A stretch of DNA of 64,000 nt from Roseomonas alba (GCF_019430885.1 NZ_JAHYBZ010000007.1:372001-436000); one strand, 5' to 3'. Shown: positions 50,321-59,321, counted from the first letter of the stretch. The notes: a model not told the origin generated them from the sequence alone. A program made the numbers and translations.

Positions 50321-51787
50321 ATGACGCTCCCCTGGATGGCGGCGAAGATCCTGCTGCGTCCGGTGGCGGAGCTGCGCCCGCATGCCGGCAACGCCCGCGT
50401 GCACAGCGCCGAGCAGCTGGAGCAGATCAAGGCCAGCATGCTGGCGTTCGGCTTCACCAACCCGCTGCTGGTGGACGAGGACGGCGTGCTGATCGCGGGG
50501 CACGGTCGGCTCGAAGCCGCGACGGCGCTCGGCATGGCGAAGGTGCCGGTGATTGTGCTGCGGCACCTGTCCGCGGCGCAGAAGGAGGCACTGCGGCTCG
50601 CCGACAATCGGATCGCGGAGAATGCCACCTGGGACCAGGCGCTGCTGCGCGATGCGCTGGCCGGGTTGCAGGTCGATCATACTGTCGAGCTGGAACTCAC
50701 TGGGTTCGGGGCAGCTGAGATCGCCGACATCCTCGCCATGGCGCAGGAGGCCGTAGCAGAGTTCTCCGATCAATCTGCTGTCGCGACGGGCGGAACCGCA
50801 GTGAGCGAAGATGCTGGCGCTCCGAGTGATCGGGCTGGGGCGGACGATCCCGCCGACGCCGATCCGGAACCGCCGCGCCAGGCCGTGACCCGCCCGGGCG
50901 ACCTCTGGCTGCTGGGCGAGCATCGCCTTCTCTGCGGCGACAGCACCGATGCTGCCTCGGTCGCTCGCGTGATGGGCGAGGACCGCGCCGCGCTGCTGTT
51001 CACCAGCCCGCCCTATGGGAACCAGCGGGACTACACAACCGGCGGCGGCACGGATTGGGACGTCCTGATGCAGGGCGTGTTCCAGCATCTCGACGCGGCC
51101 ATGCGGCCCGACGGCCAGGTGCTGGTGAACCTCGGCCTGATCCATCGCGAGAACGAATGGCAGCACTATTGGGCCGGCTGGCTCGATTGGATGCGCGCCC
51201 ACGGCTGGCGCCGGTTCGGGCTCTACACCTGGGACCAGGGGCCCGGCCTGCCCGGCGACTGGAATGGACGCCTGGCGCCCGCCTTCGAGTTCGTCTTCCA
51301 CTTCAATCGCCAAGCCCGCCAGGCGAACAAGATCGTGCCCTGCAAATGGGCCGGCACGCCGAACAAGGGCAGCGGCCTGCGCGCTGCCGACGGGACCATC
51401 TCGGAATACCAGCATGCCGGCATGCCGGTGCAGGACTTCCGGATCCCGGACAACGTGCTGCGCCTGACCCGCCATAAGGGCCGCGGCATCGAGACCGAAC
51501 ACCCCGCAGTGTTCCCGGTGGTGCTGCCGGAGTTCCTGATGCGGACCTACACGGATGAGGGCGAGGTGGTGTTCGAGCCGTTCGGTGGCAGCGGCACCAC
51601 CATCCTCGCCGGCCAGCGCACCGGCCGCCGCGTGCGCGCGATCGAGCTGGCGCCCGCCTATGTCGACCTGGCGATCGCCCGCTGGCGGATGCTGCATCCC
51701 GATCTGCCCGTGACGCTGGCCGACGATGGCCGCGACTACGATGCCGTCGCCGCGGCGCGAACGGAGGTCACCGCCAATGCAGCCTGA
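50321..51787 (+). CDS. ParB-domain DNA methyltransferase, TSPPY type
   Basis: A 488-residue fusion. Residues 10-120 are a ParB/sulfiredoxin-like nuclease-fold domain (LRPHAGNARVHSAEQLEQIK, GFTNPLLVDEDGVLIAGHGR). After an acidic linker comes a class-beta methyltransferase: motif IV TSPPYGNQRDY, motif I region FEPFGGSGTTILAGQ. TSPPY is typical of N4-cytosine enzymes, but adenine specificity cannot be excluded. Such orphan methylases in phages protect DNA from host restriction or regulate packaging. A longer upstream frame runs through repeats and is rejected; the stop overlaps the next gene. Confidence 0.85.
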   Translation: MTLPWMAAKILLRPVAELRPHAGNARVHSAEQLEQIKASMLAFGFTNPLLVDEDGVLIAGHGRLEAATALGMAKVPVIVLRHLSAAQKEALRLADNRIAENATWDQALLRDALAGLQVDHTVELELTGFGAAEIADILAMAQEAVAEFSDQSAVATGGTAVSEDAGAPSDRAGADDPADADPEPPRQAVTRPGDLWLLGEHRLLCGDSTDAASVARVMGEDRAALLFTSPPYGNQRDYTTGGGTDWDVLMQGVFQHLDAAMRPDGQVLVNLGLIHRENEWQHYWAGWLDWMRAHGWRRFGLYTWDQGPGLPGDWNGRLAPAFEFVFHFNRQARQANKIVPCKWAGTPNKGSGLRAADGTISEYQHAGMPVQDFRIPDNVLRLTRHKGRGIETEHPAVFPVVLPEFLMRTYTDEGEVVFEPFGGSGTTILAGQRTGRRVRAIELAPAYVDLAIARWRMLHPDLPVTLADDGRDYDAVAAARTEVTANAA

Positions 51788-53045
51788 TCTCGTCGTCTCG
51801 ACTCTGTCGGTCGCAGCGCTGGTCCCCTACGCCGAGAACGCCCGCACGCATTCGCCGTCGCAGGTGGCGCAGATCGCCGCCTCCATCACCGAGTTTGGCT
51901 TCGTGAACCCGGTGCTGATCGACGCGGAGGGCATGCTGATCGCCGGCCACGGCCGCGTCATGGCTGCGAAGCAGCTCGGGCTCGCCTCCGTGCCGGTGCT
52001 GCGCCTCGGCCATCTGTCGCCCGCGCAGGCGCGGGCGCTCCGCCTGGCCGACAACCAGATCGCGTTGAACTCCGGCTGGGACGAAGGCCTGCTCGCCGCC
52101 GAGATCGCCCGCATCCGCGACGAGGCGGTGGTCGACCTGGATGTGCTCGGCTTCTCGGGCATGGAGCTGGACCGGCTGCTGGCGGCCGCCGATGCCGGCC
52201 TTAGCGATGATGCTGACGAGGCCCCGCCGCCCCCCGTGGTGCCCGTCACCCGCACCGGCGACCTCTGGCGCTGCGGCGAGCACCGCCTGCTCTGCGGCGA
52301 CGCGACGAAGCTGGTCGACGTGCAGCGCGCCCTCGGCGCCGGCCATCTCGCCGACATGGGCTTCGTCGATCCGCCCTACAATGTCGCCTACGAGGGCGGC
52401 ACCGCCGCCAAGATGACCATCGCCAATGACGCACTCGGCGGCGGGTTTCCCGAGTTCCTGCGGCCGGCACTGGCCAACATGCTCTCGGTCACCAAGGGCG
52501 CCTGCTACGTCTGCATGTCCTCGTCTGAATGGCCGACGCTGCATCGCGTCTGGCAGGAGGCGGGCGGCAAGTGGTCCAGCACCATCATTTGGGCGAAGAA
52601 CACCTTCGCGCTCGGTCGGGCCGACTACCACCAGCAGTTCGAGGCCATGCTCTACGGCTGGAAGGCCGGCGCGCAGCACTACTGGTGCGGCGCGCGCGAC
52701 CAGGGGAACGTCTGGCACTTCGACAAGCCGGCGCGCAACGACCTGCATCCGACGATGAAGCCGGTAGCGCTGGTCGAGCGCGCAATCCGCAACAGCAGCA
52801 AGCCGCGCGACACGGTGCTGGACTGCTTCGGCGGCTCGGGCACCACCATGATCGCGGCGGAGCGCACCGGGCGGCGCGCCGTCCTGCTGGAGATCGACCC
52901 CGCCTATACCGATGTCATCGTGCGGCGCTGGCAGGAGACGACCGGCGAGGCGGCCGTGCTGGAAGGCGATGATCGCGTCTTCGCCGACATCGCCGCGGCC
53001 CGCGGCATCATCGATCATGATGTGATCCAGACCGCCGAATCATAG
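51777..53045 (+). CDS. ParB-domain DNA methyltransferase, DPPY type
   Basis: A 422-residue protein with the same architecture as its neighbour: a ParB-like domain (LVPYAENARTHSPSQVAQIA, GFVNPVLIDAEGMLIAGHGR) followed by a methyltransferase with motif IV DPPYNVAYEGG and motif I CFGGSGTTMIAAE. DPPY indicates N6-adenine methylation. It overlaps the first methylase by 11 bases, so the two are made together but should modify different sites. No cognate nuclease gene is adjacent, hence orphan modification enzymes. Confidence 0.87.
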   Translation: MQPDLVVSTLSVAALVPYAENARTHSPSQVAQIAASITEFGFVNPVLIDAEGMLIAGHGRVMAAKQLGLASVPVLRLGHLSPAQARALRLADNQIALNSGWDEGLLAAEIARIRDEAVVDLDVLGFSGMELDRLLAAADAGLSDDADEAPPPPVVPVTRTGDLWRCGEHRLLCGDATKLVDVQRALGAGHLADMGFVDPPYNVAYEGGTAAKMTIANDALGGGFPEFLRPALANMLSVTKGACYVCMSSSEWPTLHRVWQEAGGKWSSTIIWAKNTFALGRADYHQQFEAMLYGWKAGAQHYWCGARDQGNVWHFDKPARNDLHPTMKPVALVERAIRNSSKPRDTVLDCFGGSGTTMIAAERTGRRAVLLEIDPAYTDVIVRRWQETTGEAAVLEGDDRVFADIAAARGIIDHDVIQTAES

Positions 53046-53088
53046 CAATCTCACGACGCTGCATCTTGCTTGGCTCGTGCGCGCCACG

Positions 53089-53140
53089 GCGCGAATGGTC
53101 CGTCACACGCAGGGGAGGCCCTGCACCACGACGGAGACGA
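53089..53140 (+). promoter_or_regulatory. Leader sequence, copy 1 of a duplicated phage control element
   Basis: GCGCGAATGGTCCGTCAC followed by ACGCAGGG (53089-53114) and then CCACGACGGAGACGA (53126-53140) directly before a small gene. The same two blocks, with two differences in 26 and none in 15, recur at 54764-54816 before another small gene. The second block includes the ribosome site (CGGAG). The first is a candidate promoter or operator shared by both. Confidence 0.6.
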
Positions 53141-53142
53141 CC

Positions 53143-53370
53143 ATGACCGACCGCGCCGCCCGCAACCAGGAAAACAGCCTGGCCGCCTTCCTCGCGAAGA
53201 AGGCGGAATTCGACGCCCTCCTCGCGGAACTCCAGCAGGCCAGCGAGGACCATTTCGGCGCGGACCCCGAGACGGTGCGTTGGGGCGAAGCAGCCTGGCT
53301 TTCGGATGCCACCGCGAAGCTGAAGGACGTCGCGGACCAGCATTTCCGCCGGGGCGAATACGCCCTCTGA
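53143..53370 (+). CDS. Small phage protein of unknown function
   Basis: A 75-residue helical protein (NSLAAFLAKKAEFDALLAEL, WLSDATAKLKDVADQHFRRG). It starts right after the duplicated leader and is followed by a strong hairpin. An in-frame extension to 53077 crosses the leader and is rejected. No family recognised; possibly a regulator or anti-host factor because it has its own control element. Confidence 0.6.
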   Translation: MTDRAARNQENSLAAFLAKKAEFDALLAELQQASEDHFGADPETVRWGEAAWLSDATAKLKDVADQHFRRGEYAL

Positions 53371-53376
53371 CGGGAC

Positions 53377-53400
53377 CCCATCGCAGCTTGCTGCGATGGG
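53377..53400. terminator. Perfect 10-bp hairpin without T-tract
   Basis: CCCATCGCAG (53377-53386) and CTGCGATGGG (53391-53400) form a perfect stem around the four-base loop CTTG, six bases after a stop codon. There is no run of T after it, so it is either a factor-dependent terminator, an RNA stabiliser or an inverted binding site. The next 100 bases to 53504 hold no gene. Confidence 0.55.
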
Positions 53401-53504
53401 AACTCGGCGCGGGCCACTCCCGCACCGCCCCGACCGGGATCTGCCCGGCGGGGCTCCCGGCAGTAGGGGCCGATGACCGGCGCCCGGAACCGGAGACCAC
53501 CACG

Positions 53505-54338
53505 ATGACCAAGCTTTCCGACACCCAGCGCGTGATCCTCAGCGCCGCCGCGCAGCACGAGATGGGCCTCGCCCGCGCGCCGAAGACCCTGCCGGCTGCC
53601 GCCCGCAACGCGGTGTTCCGCAGCCTGATCAAGAACAACCTGCTGACCGAGATCAACGCGCCGCGGGAGCATGTCGGCCTCGGCTGGCGGCAGGATGACG
53701 ACGGCACCTGGATCGTGGCGCACATCACCGACGAGGGGCTGCGCGCCATCGGCGTCGACCCGAACGAGGGCAACGCGGTGGCCGACACGGCGCCCGCGGG
53801 CGCCGAGGCCCCGGCGCCGCAGGGTGAGGACACCCCGCCGCCCGAAGCCGCCCAGCCCGCGCCCCTGACGGAGGAAACCGCCCTGCTCGACCGGGCCCTC
53901 GCGGCACGCGCCGTCACGCCGCGCGCCAGCCTGCGCGACGCTGCCGCGGCGATCCTCTCCGCCTGGGATGACGAGGCCAACCGCGAGGGCGACATGATCG
54001 GCGCTCTGGACGCGCCGATGGAAGCGCTGCGCACGCTGCTCGCCGGCAAGCCTCCCCGCGTCGCCCGCGAGCCCGGCGCGCCGCGCAAGCCGCGCGAGGG
54101 CACGAAGCAGGAGCAGGTGCTGGCCATGCTGCGCCGGCCTGAGGGCGCCACCGTCGCGCAGATCGCCGAGGCCACCGGCTGGGCGCAGCACACGGTCCGC
54201 GGCTTCTTCGCCGGGCTCAAGAAGAAGGGCCACGCGGTCGAGGTGAAGTCGCGCGAGCGGATGGTCGGCCCCAACAAGACGGGCGCGAAGGGCTCCTTCA
54301 CCATCTACGCACTATGCGAAGCTCCGCATAATGCATAA
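53505..54338 (+). CDS. DUF3489-type phage/accessory DNA-binding protein
   Basis: A 277-residue protein. The N-terminal part (LSDTQRVILSAAAQHEMGLA, ARNAVFRSLIKNNLLTEINA) and the C-terminal winged helix (GTKQEQVLAMLRRPEGATVA, EATGWAQHTVRGFFAGLKKK) match the DUF3489 family. A Pro/Ala/Glu-rich linker joins them at about 100-125. DUF3489 proteins are common on alphaproteobacterial prophages and plasmids, with no fixed function; DNA binding is likely. CCGGAG precedes the ATG. An inverted repeat (TATGCG...CGCATA, 54313-54330) overlaps the 3' end and may act in ending transcription against the convergent gene. Confidence 0.78.
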   Translation: MTKLSDTQRVILSAAAQHEMGLARAPKTLPAAARNAVFRSLIKNNLLTEINAPREHVGLGWRQDDDGTWIVAHITDEGLRAIGVDPNEGNAVADTAPAGAEAPAPQGEDTPPPEAAQPAPLTEETALLDRALAARAVTPRASLRDAAAAILSAWDDEANREGDMIGALDAPMEALRTLLAGKPPRVAREPGAPRKPREGTKQEQVLAMLRRPEGATVAQIAEATGWAQHTVRGFFAGLKKKGHAVEVKSRERMVGPNKTGAKGSFTIYALCEAPHNA

Positions 54339-54389
54339 TCTTTGACTCCGCATATTACGCACTGGCGGAGTGAAGCCGAGCGGGATTGA

Positions 54390-54683
54390 TCAGGGCTCGC
54401 CGCGCAGCGGCGGGCCTTCGTGCTTGTCCCAATACCTTGCCGGGCGCTTCGGAGGCTTGAGCGCACGCACCAGCTCATCGGGCGTCCAGTTCAGGCGCTT
54501 CGCCGCCATGGCGACGTCCAGCAGCACCCTCCGCGCATCATCCATATACAGCTTCACCATGCGTGGCGTGCCGCAACGGTGCTCGGCGAGCGCCATCGCC
54601 TTCGCGGTCGCTTCCACCATCTTCTCGATGTCCTTCGGCGCACTCGGCTGTGGCATCTCCGCCGTCCTCCGCTCGTCGCGCAA
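54390..54683 (-). CDS. Small minus-strand phage protein
   Basis: A 97-residue protein, the only minus-strand gene I accept in this part of the element. Its helical core (EKMVEATAKAMALAEHRC, VLLDVAMAAKRLNWTPDELV) reads like a genuine protein with regular hydrophobic spacing. It is convergent with the DUF3489 gene and divergent from the next one, so it could be a repressor-like control gene. Not recognised as a family member. Confidence 0.5.
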   Translation of the reverse strand: MRDERRTAEMPQPSAPKDIEKMVEATAKAMALAEHRCGTPRMVKLYMDDARRVLLDVAMAAKRLNWTPDELVRALKPPKRPARYWDKHEGPPLRGEP

Positions 54684-54763
54684 TGATGCATATCGCGCAT
54701 CGCGGCGCCCATCGAAACCCTACAGAGCACATCGATCATTCGAGTTGGCTGCGTTCCGATACA

Positions 54764-54816
54764 GCGCGAATCGTCCGTCACGCGCAGGGCATCCCGCCGC
54801 GCCACGACGGAGACGA
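54764..54816 (+). promoter_or_regulatory. Leader sequence, copy 2 of a duplicated phage control element
   Basis: GCGCGAATCGTCCGTCAC then GCGCAGGG (54764-54789), followed by CCACGACGGAGACGA (54802-54816), which ends on the first base of the next start codon. It matches copy 1 at 53089-53140 in order and in almost identical spacing (12 against 11 bases between blocks). It lies before the genes leading into the head module. Confidence 0.6.
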
Positions 54817-55115
54817 TGATGAGCCAGAAGCCGCGGTTCGTGGAGCGACGCTGGATCATCCTCGCGCAGGACGGCCGGCACGTGACCATGGGGCGCGCCG
54901 CGCCACCCAGCGAGGCCGAGGTAGAAGCCGCCGCCGTGGCGCTCGCTGCGCAGGGCCTGGCCGGCTGGCTCGCCACGCTGGACGGCAACTACTGGTCGCG
55001 CCGCCGCGTGGCCCTCGCGCCGGTGCAGATGCTTGGCGGAGGCGCCACGCTCGATTGGCCCACCGCCATCACCGCCTTTGAAGCCGCCCGTCAGCACGCA
55101 CTGCGCCCTCGGTAA
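54816..55115 (+). CDS. Small phage protein before the terminase genes
   Basis: A 99-residue protein with a beta-like first half (RFVERRWIILAQDGRHVTMG) and helical second half (EVEAAAVALAAQGLAGWLAT). It begins at the end of the duplicated leader. No family is recognised. Its position directly before the small terminase suggests late-gene control or packaging, without proof. Confidence 0.6.
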   Translation: MMSQKPRFVERRWIILAQDGRHVTMGRAAPPSEAEVEAAAVALAAQGLAGWLATLDGNYWSRRRVALAPVQMLGGGATLDWPTAITAFEAARQHALRPR

Positions 55116-55157
55116 GCACGCGCGTAGCCCATCCTCGTGCGGCGGGAGGTCGCCGCC

Positions 55158-55673
55158 ATGCCGGAACTGACCGCCTCCACGCGCGAGGCCGCCCGTCGCC
55201 TCGGCGTCAGCGACACCGCTATCCACAAGGCCGAACGCGCCGGTCGCATCGCCCGCGAGCCGGACGGCCAGTGGGACATCGACGGGACCCGCCGCCGCCT
55301 GGTGGAGACCGCCGACCCCGCCCGCTCTCCCCTGGCCAGCGGCGCCGGCGCCGAGGGCACGCCCTTCGCCCGACTGAAGGTCGCGCAACTCGCGCTGAAG
55401 GTGGAGGCGCAGCGCCTCTCGCTGGACGAGACCAAGCGCCGCCTGGTGGATGTCACCGAGGCCAATGCCGCGCTCGACGAGATCGGCAGCACGATGCGCG
55501 ACGCGCTGTTGAACTGGCCCGCCCGCGTCTCCGGCCTGATCGCCGCCGAGATCAACGTCGACCCGCATCTGCTGCAGACCATTCTGCAGAGCCACATCAA
55601 CGACCTGCTGACGGAGGCGGCCGATCGCTTCGACCCAGCAGGCCTCGGAGGGGATCGGTCCCCGGACGCGTAG
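55158..55673 (+). CDS. Phage terminase small subunit-like protein (Nu1 type)
   Basis: A 171-residue protein. The N-terminal helix-turn-helix (TREAARRLGVSDTAIHKAER) is of the MerR/Nu1 kind that binds packaging sites, and a central coiled-coil helix follows (LKVAQLALKVEAQRLSLDET). It lies five bases before the large terminase, the expected place. GGGAGG precedes the ATG; a GTG 21 bases earlier is possible. It should recognise phage DNA ends and recruit the large subunit. Confidence 0.75.
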   Translation: MPELTASTREAARRLGVSDTAIHKAERAGRIAREPDGQWDIDGTRRRLVETADPARSPLASGAGAEGTPFARLKVAQLALKVEAQRLSLDETKRRLVDVTEANAALDEIGSTMRDALLNWPARVSGLIAAEINVDPHLLQTILQSHINDLLTEAADRFDPAGLGGDRSPDA

Positions 55674-55677
55674 CCAT

Positions 55678-57585
55678 GTGCGCCGCCGCGTCGGCGCCAT
55701 GCTCCGCCCGCCGCCGCAGCTCACCGTCTCGGAATGGGCCGAGCGCCACCGCATGCTCGGCAGCCGGGCGTCGGCGGAACCCGGTCCCTGGCGCACCAGC
55801 CGCACGCCCTACCTCAAGGACGTGATGGACGCGCTGTCGGCGGTGTATCCGGCACGCCGGGTGGTGTTCATGAAGGGCGCGCAGGTCGGCGCGACGGAAA
55901 GCGGCAATAATTGGCTCGGCTACATCATGCACCACGTGCCGGCGCCCGCGCTGGCGGTGCAGCCGACCGTGGAACTGGCCAAGCGCTTCTCGCGGCAGCG
56001 CATCGACCCGCTGCTGGAGGAAACGCCGGCGCTGCGGGAGCGGGTGGCGCCGGCGCGGGCGCGGGACAGCGGCAACACCATGCTGTCGAAAGAATTCCCC
56101 GGCGGCATCCTGGTGCTGACCGGCGCCAACAGCGCGGTTGGGCTGCGCTCGATGACGGCGCGGTTTCTGTTCCTCGACGAGGTGGACGCCTATCCCGGCG
56201 ATGTCGCCGGCGAGGGCGACCCCATCGCGCTGGCGGAGGCGCGCGCCCGCACCTTCGGCTGGCGCCGCAAGGCCTTCCTGGTCAGCACGCCGACCATTGC
56301 TGGCCGCAGCCGCATTGAGCGCGAGTACCTCGCCAGCGATCAGCGGCGGTTCTTCGTGCCGTGCACGGCGTGCGGCGAGATGCAGTGGCTGCGCTTTGAG
56401 CGCCTGCTCTGGGAGAAGGGCGCGCCGGAGACGGCGCGGTATCACTGCGCTGCCTGCGACCACCCGATGCAGGAGCACGACAAGACCGCCATGCTCGGCG
56501 GCGGGGAATGGCGCGCGACGGCCGAGGGCCAGGATCCGCACACCATCGGCTTCCATATCTCAGCGCTCTACTCGCCGGTGGGCTGGCTGTCCTGGGCGCA
56601 AATCGCCCGGGATTGGGAGGCCGCCCAAGGCAAGCCCGAGGACATCAAGACCTTCAAGAACACGGTGCTGGGCGAGACCTGGCAGGAGCAGGGCGAGGCG
56701 CCGGATTGGGAGCGCCTGGTCGAGCGCCGCGAAGATTTCCCGATCGGTGTGGTGCCGCCCGGCGCACTGGTGCTCACCGCCGGCGTCGACGTCCAGGATG
56801 ACCGCCTCGAGTGCGATGTCTGGGGCTGGGCCGAGGGCTTTTCCTCCTGGCTGGTCGATCACGCGGTGATCCCCGGCAGCCCGCGGGATCGCGAGCCTTG
56901 GGACGAACTCGCCCGGGTGCTGGCGCGCGACTGGCCGCGCCAGGGTGGTGGCGCGATGCGCATCGCCCGCCTCTGCGTCGACACCGGCGGCCGCGACACC
57001 GCCGCCGTCTATGGCCACCTGCGCCGCCTGCGGGATCCGCGCATCGCGCCGACCAAGGGCATCGACGGCTGGAACCGGGCGCAGCCGGTGCAGGGCCCGA
57101 CCCCGGTGGACGCGCTGGTCAACGGCCAGAAGCTCCGGCGAGGGCTCAAGCTCTGGACCGTCTCGGTCTCCACCTGGAAGGCCGATCTCTATCGCCGGCT
57201 CTGGCTTGGCCGCGGCGACGCAGACGAATTGCCGCCCGGCTGGGTGCATCTGCCGCGCGCGATCGAGGTGGAGTGGATCAAGCAGCTGGTCGCCGAGCAG
57301 CTGCGCACCACGAAGGACCGCCGCGGCTTCGCCCGGCAGGAATGGGCCAAGCTGCGGGAACGGAACGAGGCGCTGGACTGCGCCGTGCTCGCCCGCGCCG
57401 CGCTCTGGCTGCTGGGCGCGGATCGCTATGGCGAGCAGTTCTGGACGCGGTTGCGGGATGAGGCGGCGGATGCGCCGCTCGCGGCAGCACCCGTGCCGAC
57501 GCCTGTTGAACCGCAGCCGCCGGCCGCGCCCGACACCCAGCGCCCGCGCGGCTGGTTGGCGCCGCGCGGCAACTGGCTTCGCTGA
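55678..57585 (+). CDS. Phage terminase large subunit (lambda GpA family)
   Basis: A 635-residue packaging ATPase/nuclease. It begins like GpA (LTVSEWAERHRMLGSRASAE), with an ATPase site at VVFMKGAQVGATESGNNWLG (Walker A variant) and Walker B FLFLDEVDAYP. A zinc-binding CTACG...CAAC pair lies near 230-260, and the nuclease region has AGVDVQDDRLECDVWGW. It starts with GTG; an ATG 21 bases later is the alternative. It cuts and pumps phage DNA into the prohead. Confidence 0.92.
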   Translation: MRRRVGAMLRPPPQLTVSEWAERHRMLGSRASAEPGPWRTSRTPYLKDVMDALSAVYPARRVVFMKGAQVGATESGNNWLGYIMHHVPAPALAVQPTVELAKRFSRQRIDPLLEETPALRERVAPARARDSGNTMLSKEFPGGILVLTGANSAVGLRSMTARFLFLDEVDAYPGDVAGEGDPIALAEARARTFGWRRKAFLVSTPTIAGRSRIEREYLASDQRRFFVPCTACGEMQWLRFERLLWEKGAPETARYHCAACDHPMQEHDKTAMLGGGEWRATAEGQDPHTIGFHISALYSPVGWLSWAQIARDWEAAQGKPEDIKTFKNTVLGETWQEQGEAPDWERLVERREDFPIGVVPPGALVLTAGVDVQDDRLECDVWGWAEGFSSWLVDHAVIPGSPRDREPWDELARVLARDWPRQGGGAMRIARLCVDTGGRDTAAVYGHLRRLRDPRIAPTKGIDGWNRAQPVQGPTPVDALVNGQKLRRGLKLWTVSVSTWKADLYRRLWLGRGDADELPPGWVHLPRAIEVEWIKQLVAEQLRTTKDRRGFARQEWAKLRERNEALDCAVLARAALWLLGADRYGEQFWTRLRDEAADAPLAAAPVPTPVEPQPPAAPDTQRPRGWLAPRGNWLR

Positions 57586-57597
57586 GGGAGGATGCGC

Positions 57598-57834
57598 ATG
57601 GACCCGACCGTCCTCGCTTGGGCGCTCGCGCAGCCTGCCGGCAGCCGCGCCGCCGTCCTGGCCGCGGCTTTCACCGGCGGCACCACGCGTGTGACCTTCG
57701 ACGGCCGCACGGTGGAATACCGGTCGCTGGATGAGCTCGGCCGGGCGCTGTCGGTGCTGCACGCGGCCGAGAACACCGCCGCACGCCGCCCCAACGTGAC
57801 CTTCGCCAGCTTCTCCCGCGCGGGAACCAAGTGA
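57598..57834 (+). CDS. gpW-like head-tail joining protein
   Basis: A 78-residue protein between terminase and portal, the usual gpW position in lambda-like phages. Features fit: helical N-terminus, beta hairpin (RVTFDGRTVEYRSLDELGRA) and a C-terminal helix. GGGAGG lies six bases before this ATG; an ATG six bases earlier would be too close. gpW plugs the portal and connects head to tail. Confidence 0.72.
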   Translation: MDPTVLAWALAQPAGSRAAVLAAAFTGGTTRVTFDGRTVEYRSLDELGRALSVLHAAENTAARRPNVTFASFSRAGTK

Positions 57835-59321
57835 TGGGCCGTCTCCGCGATGCCTGGCACGCGCTGCGTGGTTATGCCGCAGCGCAGGACAGCCGCGCCT
57901 CGAGCTGGGCGGCGTCCGGCAGCAGCGCGACCGCGGAGGTCGGTGCGGCGGCCTCCACCGTCGCGCGCCGTGCCCGTGACGCCGTCCGCAACGATCCGTA
58001 TGCCGCGCGCATCGTCGATCTCTGGACCGGCAATGCCGTCGGCGCGGGAATCACCACCCGCTGGCCGGACAAGCCGCATGCCGAGGCCTGGCGGCGCTGG
58101 TCCGACAGCACCGCCTGCGACGCCGAGGGGCGGCTTGACCTCTATGGGATCCAGGCCCTGGTCATGCGCGCCGTGGTGGAGAGCGGCGAATGCTTCGTCC
58201 GCCTGCTGCCCGCCGACATCACGCGCGCGAACCCGATCGGCCTTCGGCTGCAGGTACTGGAAAGCGACCACCTCGACACCGCCCGCAACGGCGTGGTGGA
58301 GGGACTGCCGACGTTGCAGGGTATCGCGCTGGGAGAGGCCGGCGCCCCGGCCGCCTATTGGCTGCATCGCATCCATCCCGGCGCCTCGTGGCTCATCCCC
58401 TCTGGCGGCCGCCTGACCAGCGAGGCGGTGCCGGCGCGGGACGTGCTGCACGTCTACCGCAAGCGCCGCCCCGGCCAGCTGCGCGACGTCTCCTGGCTCG
58501 CCCCGGTTCTGACCCGCCTGCGCGATCTCGGCGACTACGAGGCCGCCCTGCTCATGAAGGCCAAGATCGAGGCCTGCCTGGCGGCCGTGGTCTCCGAGGA
58601 TGGCGACGACGCCATGACTGGTCCGGCCTCGGGCCTGCTGCGCGATGCCCAGGGCCGCACGGTCGAGAGCTTCGAGCCCGGCATGATCCTCTATCGCCGT
58701 GGCATGGGATCCGTGGAGGTGGTGAATCCCTCCGGCGGTGGCAGCCATGCCGCCTTTGCGAGGCGCGCGCTGGAGGCATCGGCCGTCGGCACCGGCCTGA
58801 CCTATGACCAGGTCGCCGGCGACCTCACCCAGGCGAACTACTCCAGCCTGCGCGCCGGCAAGATCGAGTTCCGCCGGCTCTGCGAGCAGGTGCAGTACGG
58901 CATGCTCATCCCGATGCTGGTGCGGCCGATCGCCAACCGCTTCCATGCCCAGGGCGCGCTGCTGGGGTTGTGGGGTGCCGAGGTGCCGGAGGGCCTGTCG
59001 CACGTCCCGCCGGCGCACGAGATGATCGATCCCCTCAAGGACACCACGGCGCTCATCGCCCAGGTCCGCGCCGGCTTCGTGCCGCAGCCCGAGGCGGTGG
59101 GTGCCTTCGGCTACGACTTCCGCCAGGTGGTCGAGATGATCCGCGAGGCCAATGCCCTACTCGATGAGGCGGGTCTCTCGCTCGACAGCGATCCGCGCCG
59201 CGTCGCCAAGTCGGGCGCCGCGCAGGACGCCGCCCAGCTTGCCGCCATCGAGATCGCCGCCACCGGTGCTGCATCCCCCCGGTCTGATGATGCTGCCGCC
59301 ACCCCAGGAGCATCCCCATGA
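57834..59321 (+). CDS. Phage portal protein (lambda family)
   Basis: A 495-residue portal protein. Typical blocks are VRNDPYAARIVDLWTGNAVG, DVLHVYRKRRPGQLRDVSWL, LLMKAKIEACLAAVVSEDG and AVGTGLTYDQVAGDLTQANY. The dodecameric portal is the DNA entry channel at one head vertex. TGATG joins it to gpW (GTG three bases earlier also possible). Its stop overlaps the following structural gene by four bases. Normal length, no lesion seen. Confidence 0.92.
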   Translation: MGRLRDAWHALRGYAAAQDSRASSWAASGSSATAEVGAAASTVARRARDAVRNDPYAARIVDLWTGNAVGAGITTRWPDKPHAEAWRRWSDSTACDAEGRLDLYGIQALVMRAVVESGECFVRLLPADITRANPIGLRLQVLESDHLDTARNGVVEGLPTLQGIALGEAGAPAAYWLHRIHPGASWLIPSGGRLTSEAVPARDVLHVYRKRRPGQLRDVSWLAPVLTRLRDLGDYEAALLMKAKIEACLAAVVSEDGDDAMTGPASGLLRDAQGRTVESFEPGMILYRRGMGSVEVVNPSGGGSHAAFARRALEASAVGTGLTYDQVAGDLTQANYSSLRAGKIEFRRLCEQVQYGMLIPMLVRPIANRFHAQGALLGLWGAEVPEGLSHVPPAHEMIDPLKDTTALIAQVRAGFVPQPEAVGAFGYDFRQVVEMIREANALLDEAGLSLDSDPRRVAKSGAAQDAAQLAAIEIAATGAASPRSDDAAATPGASP

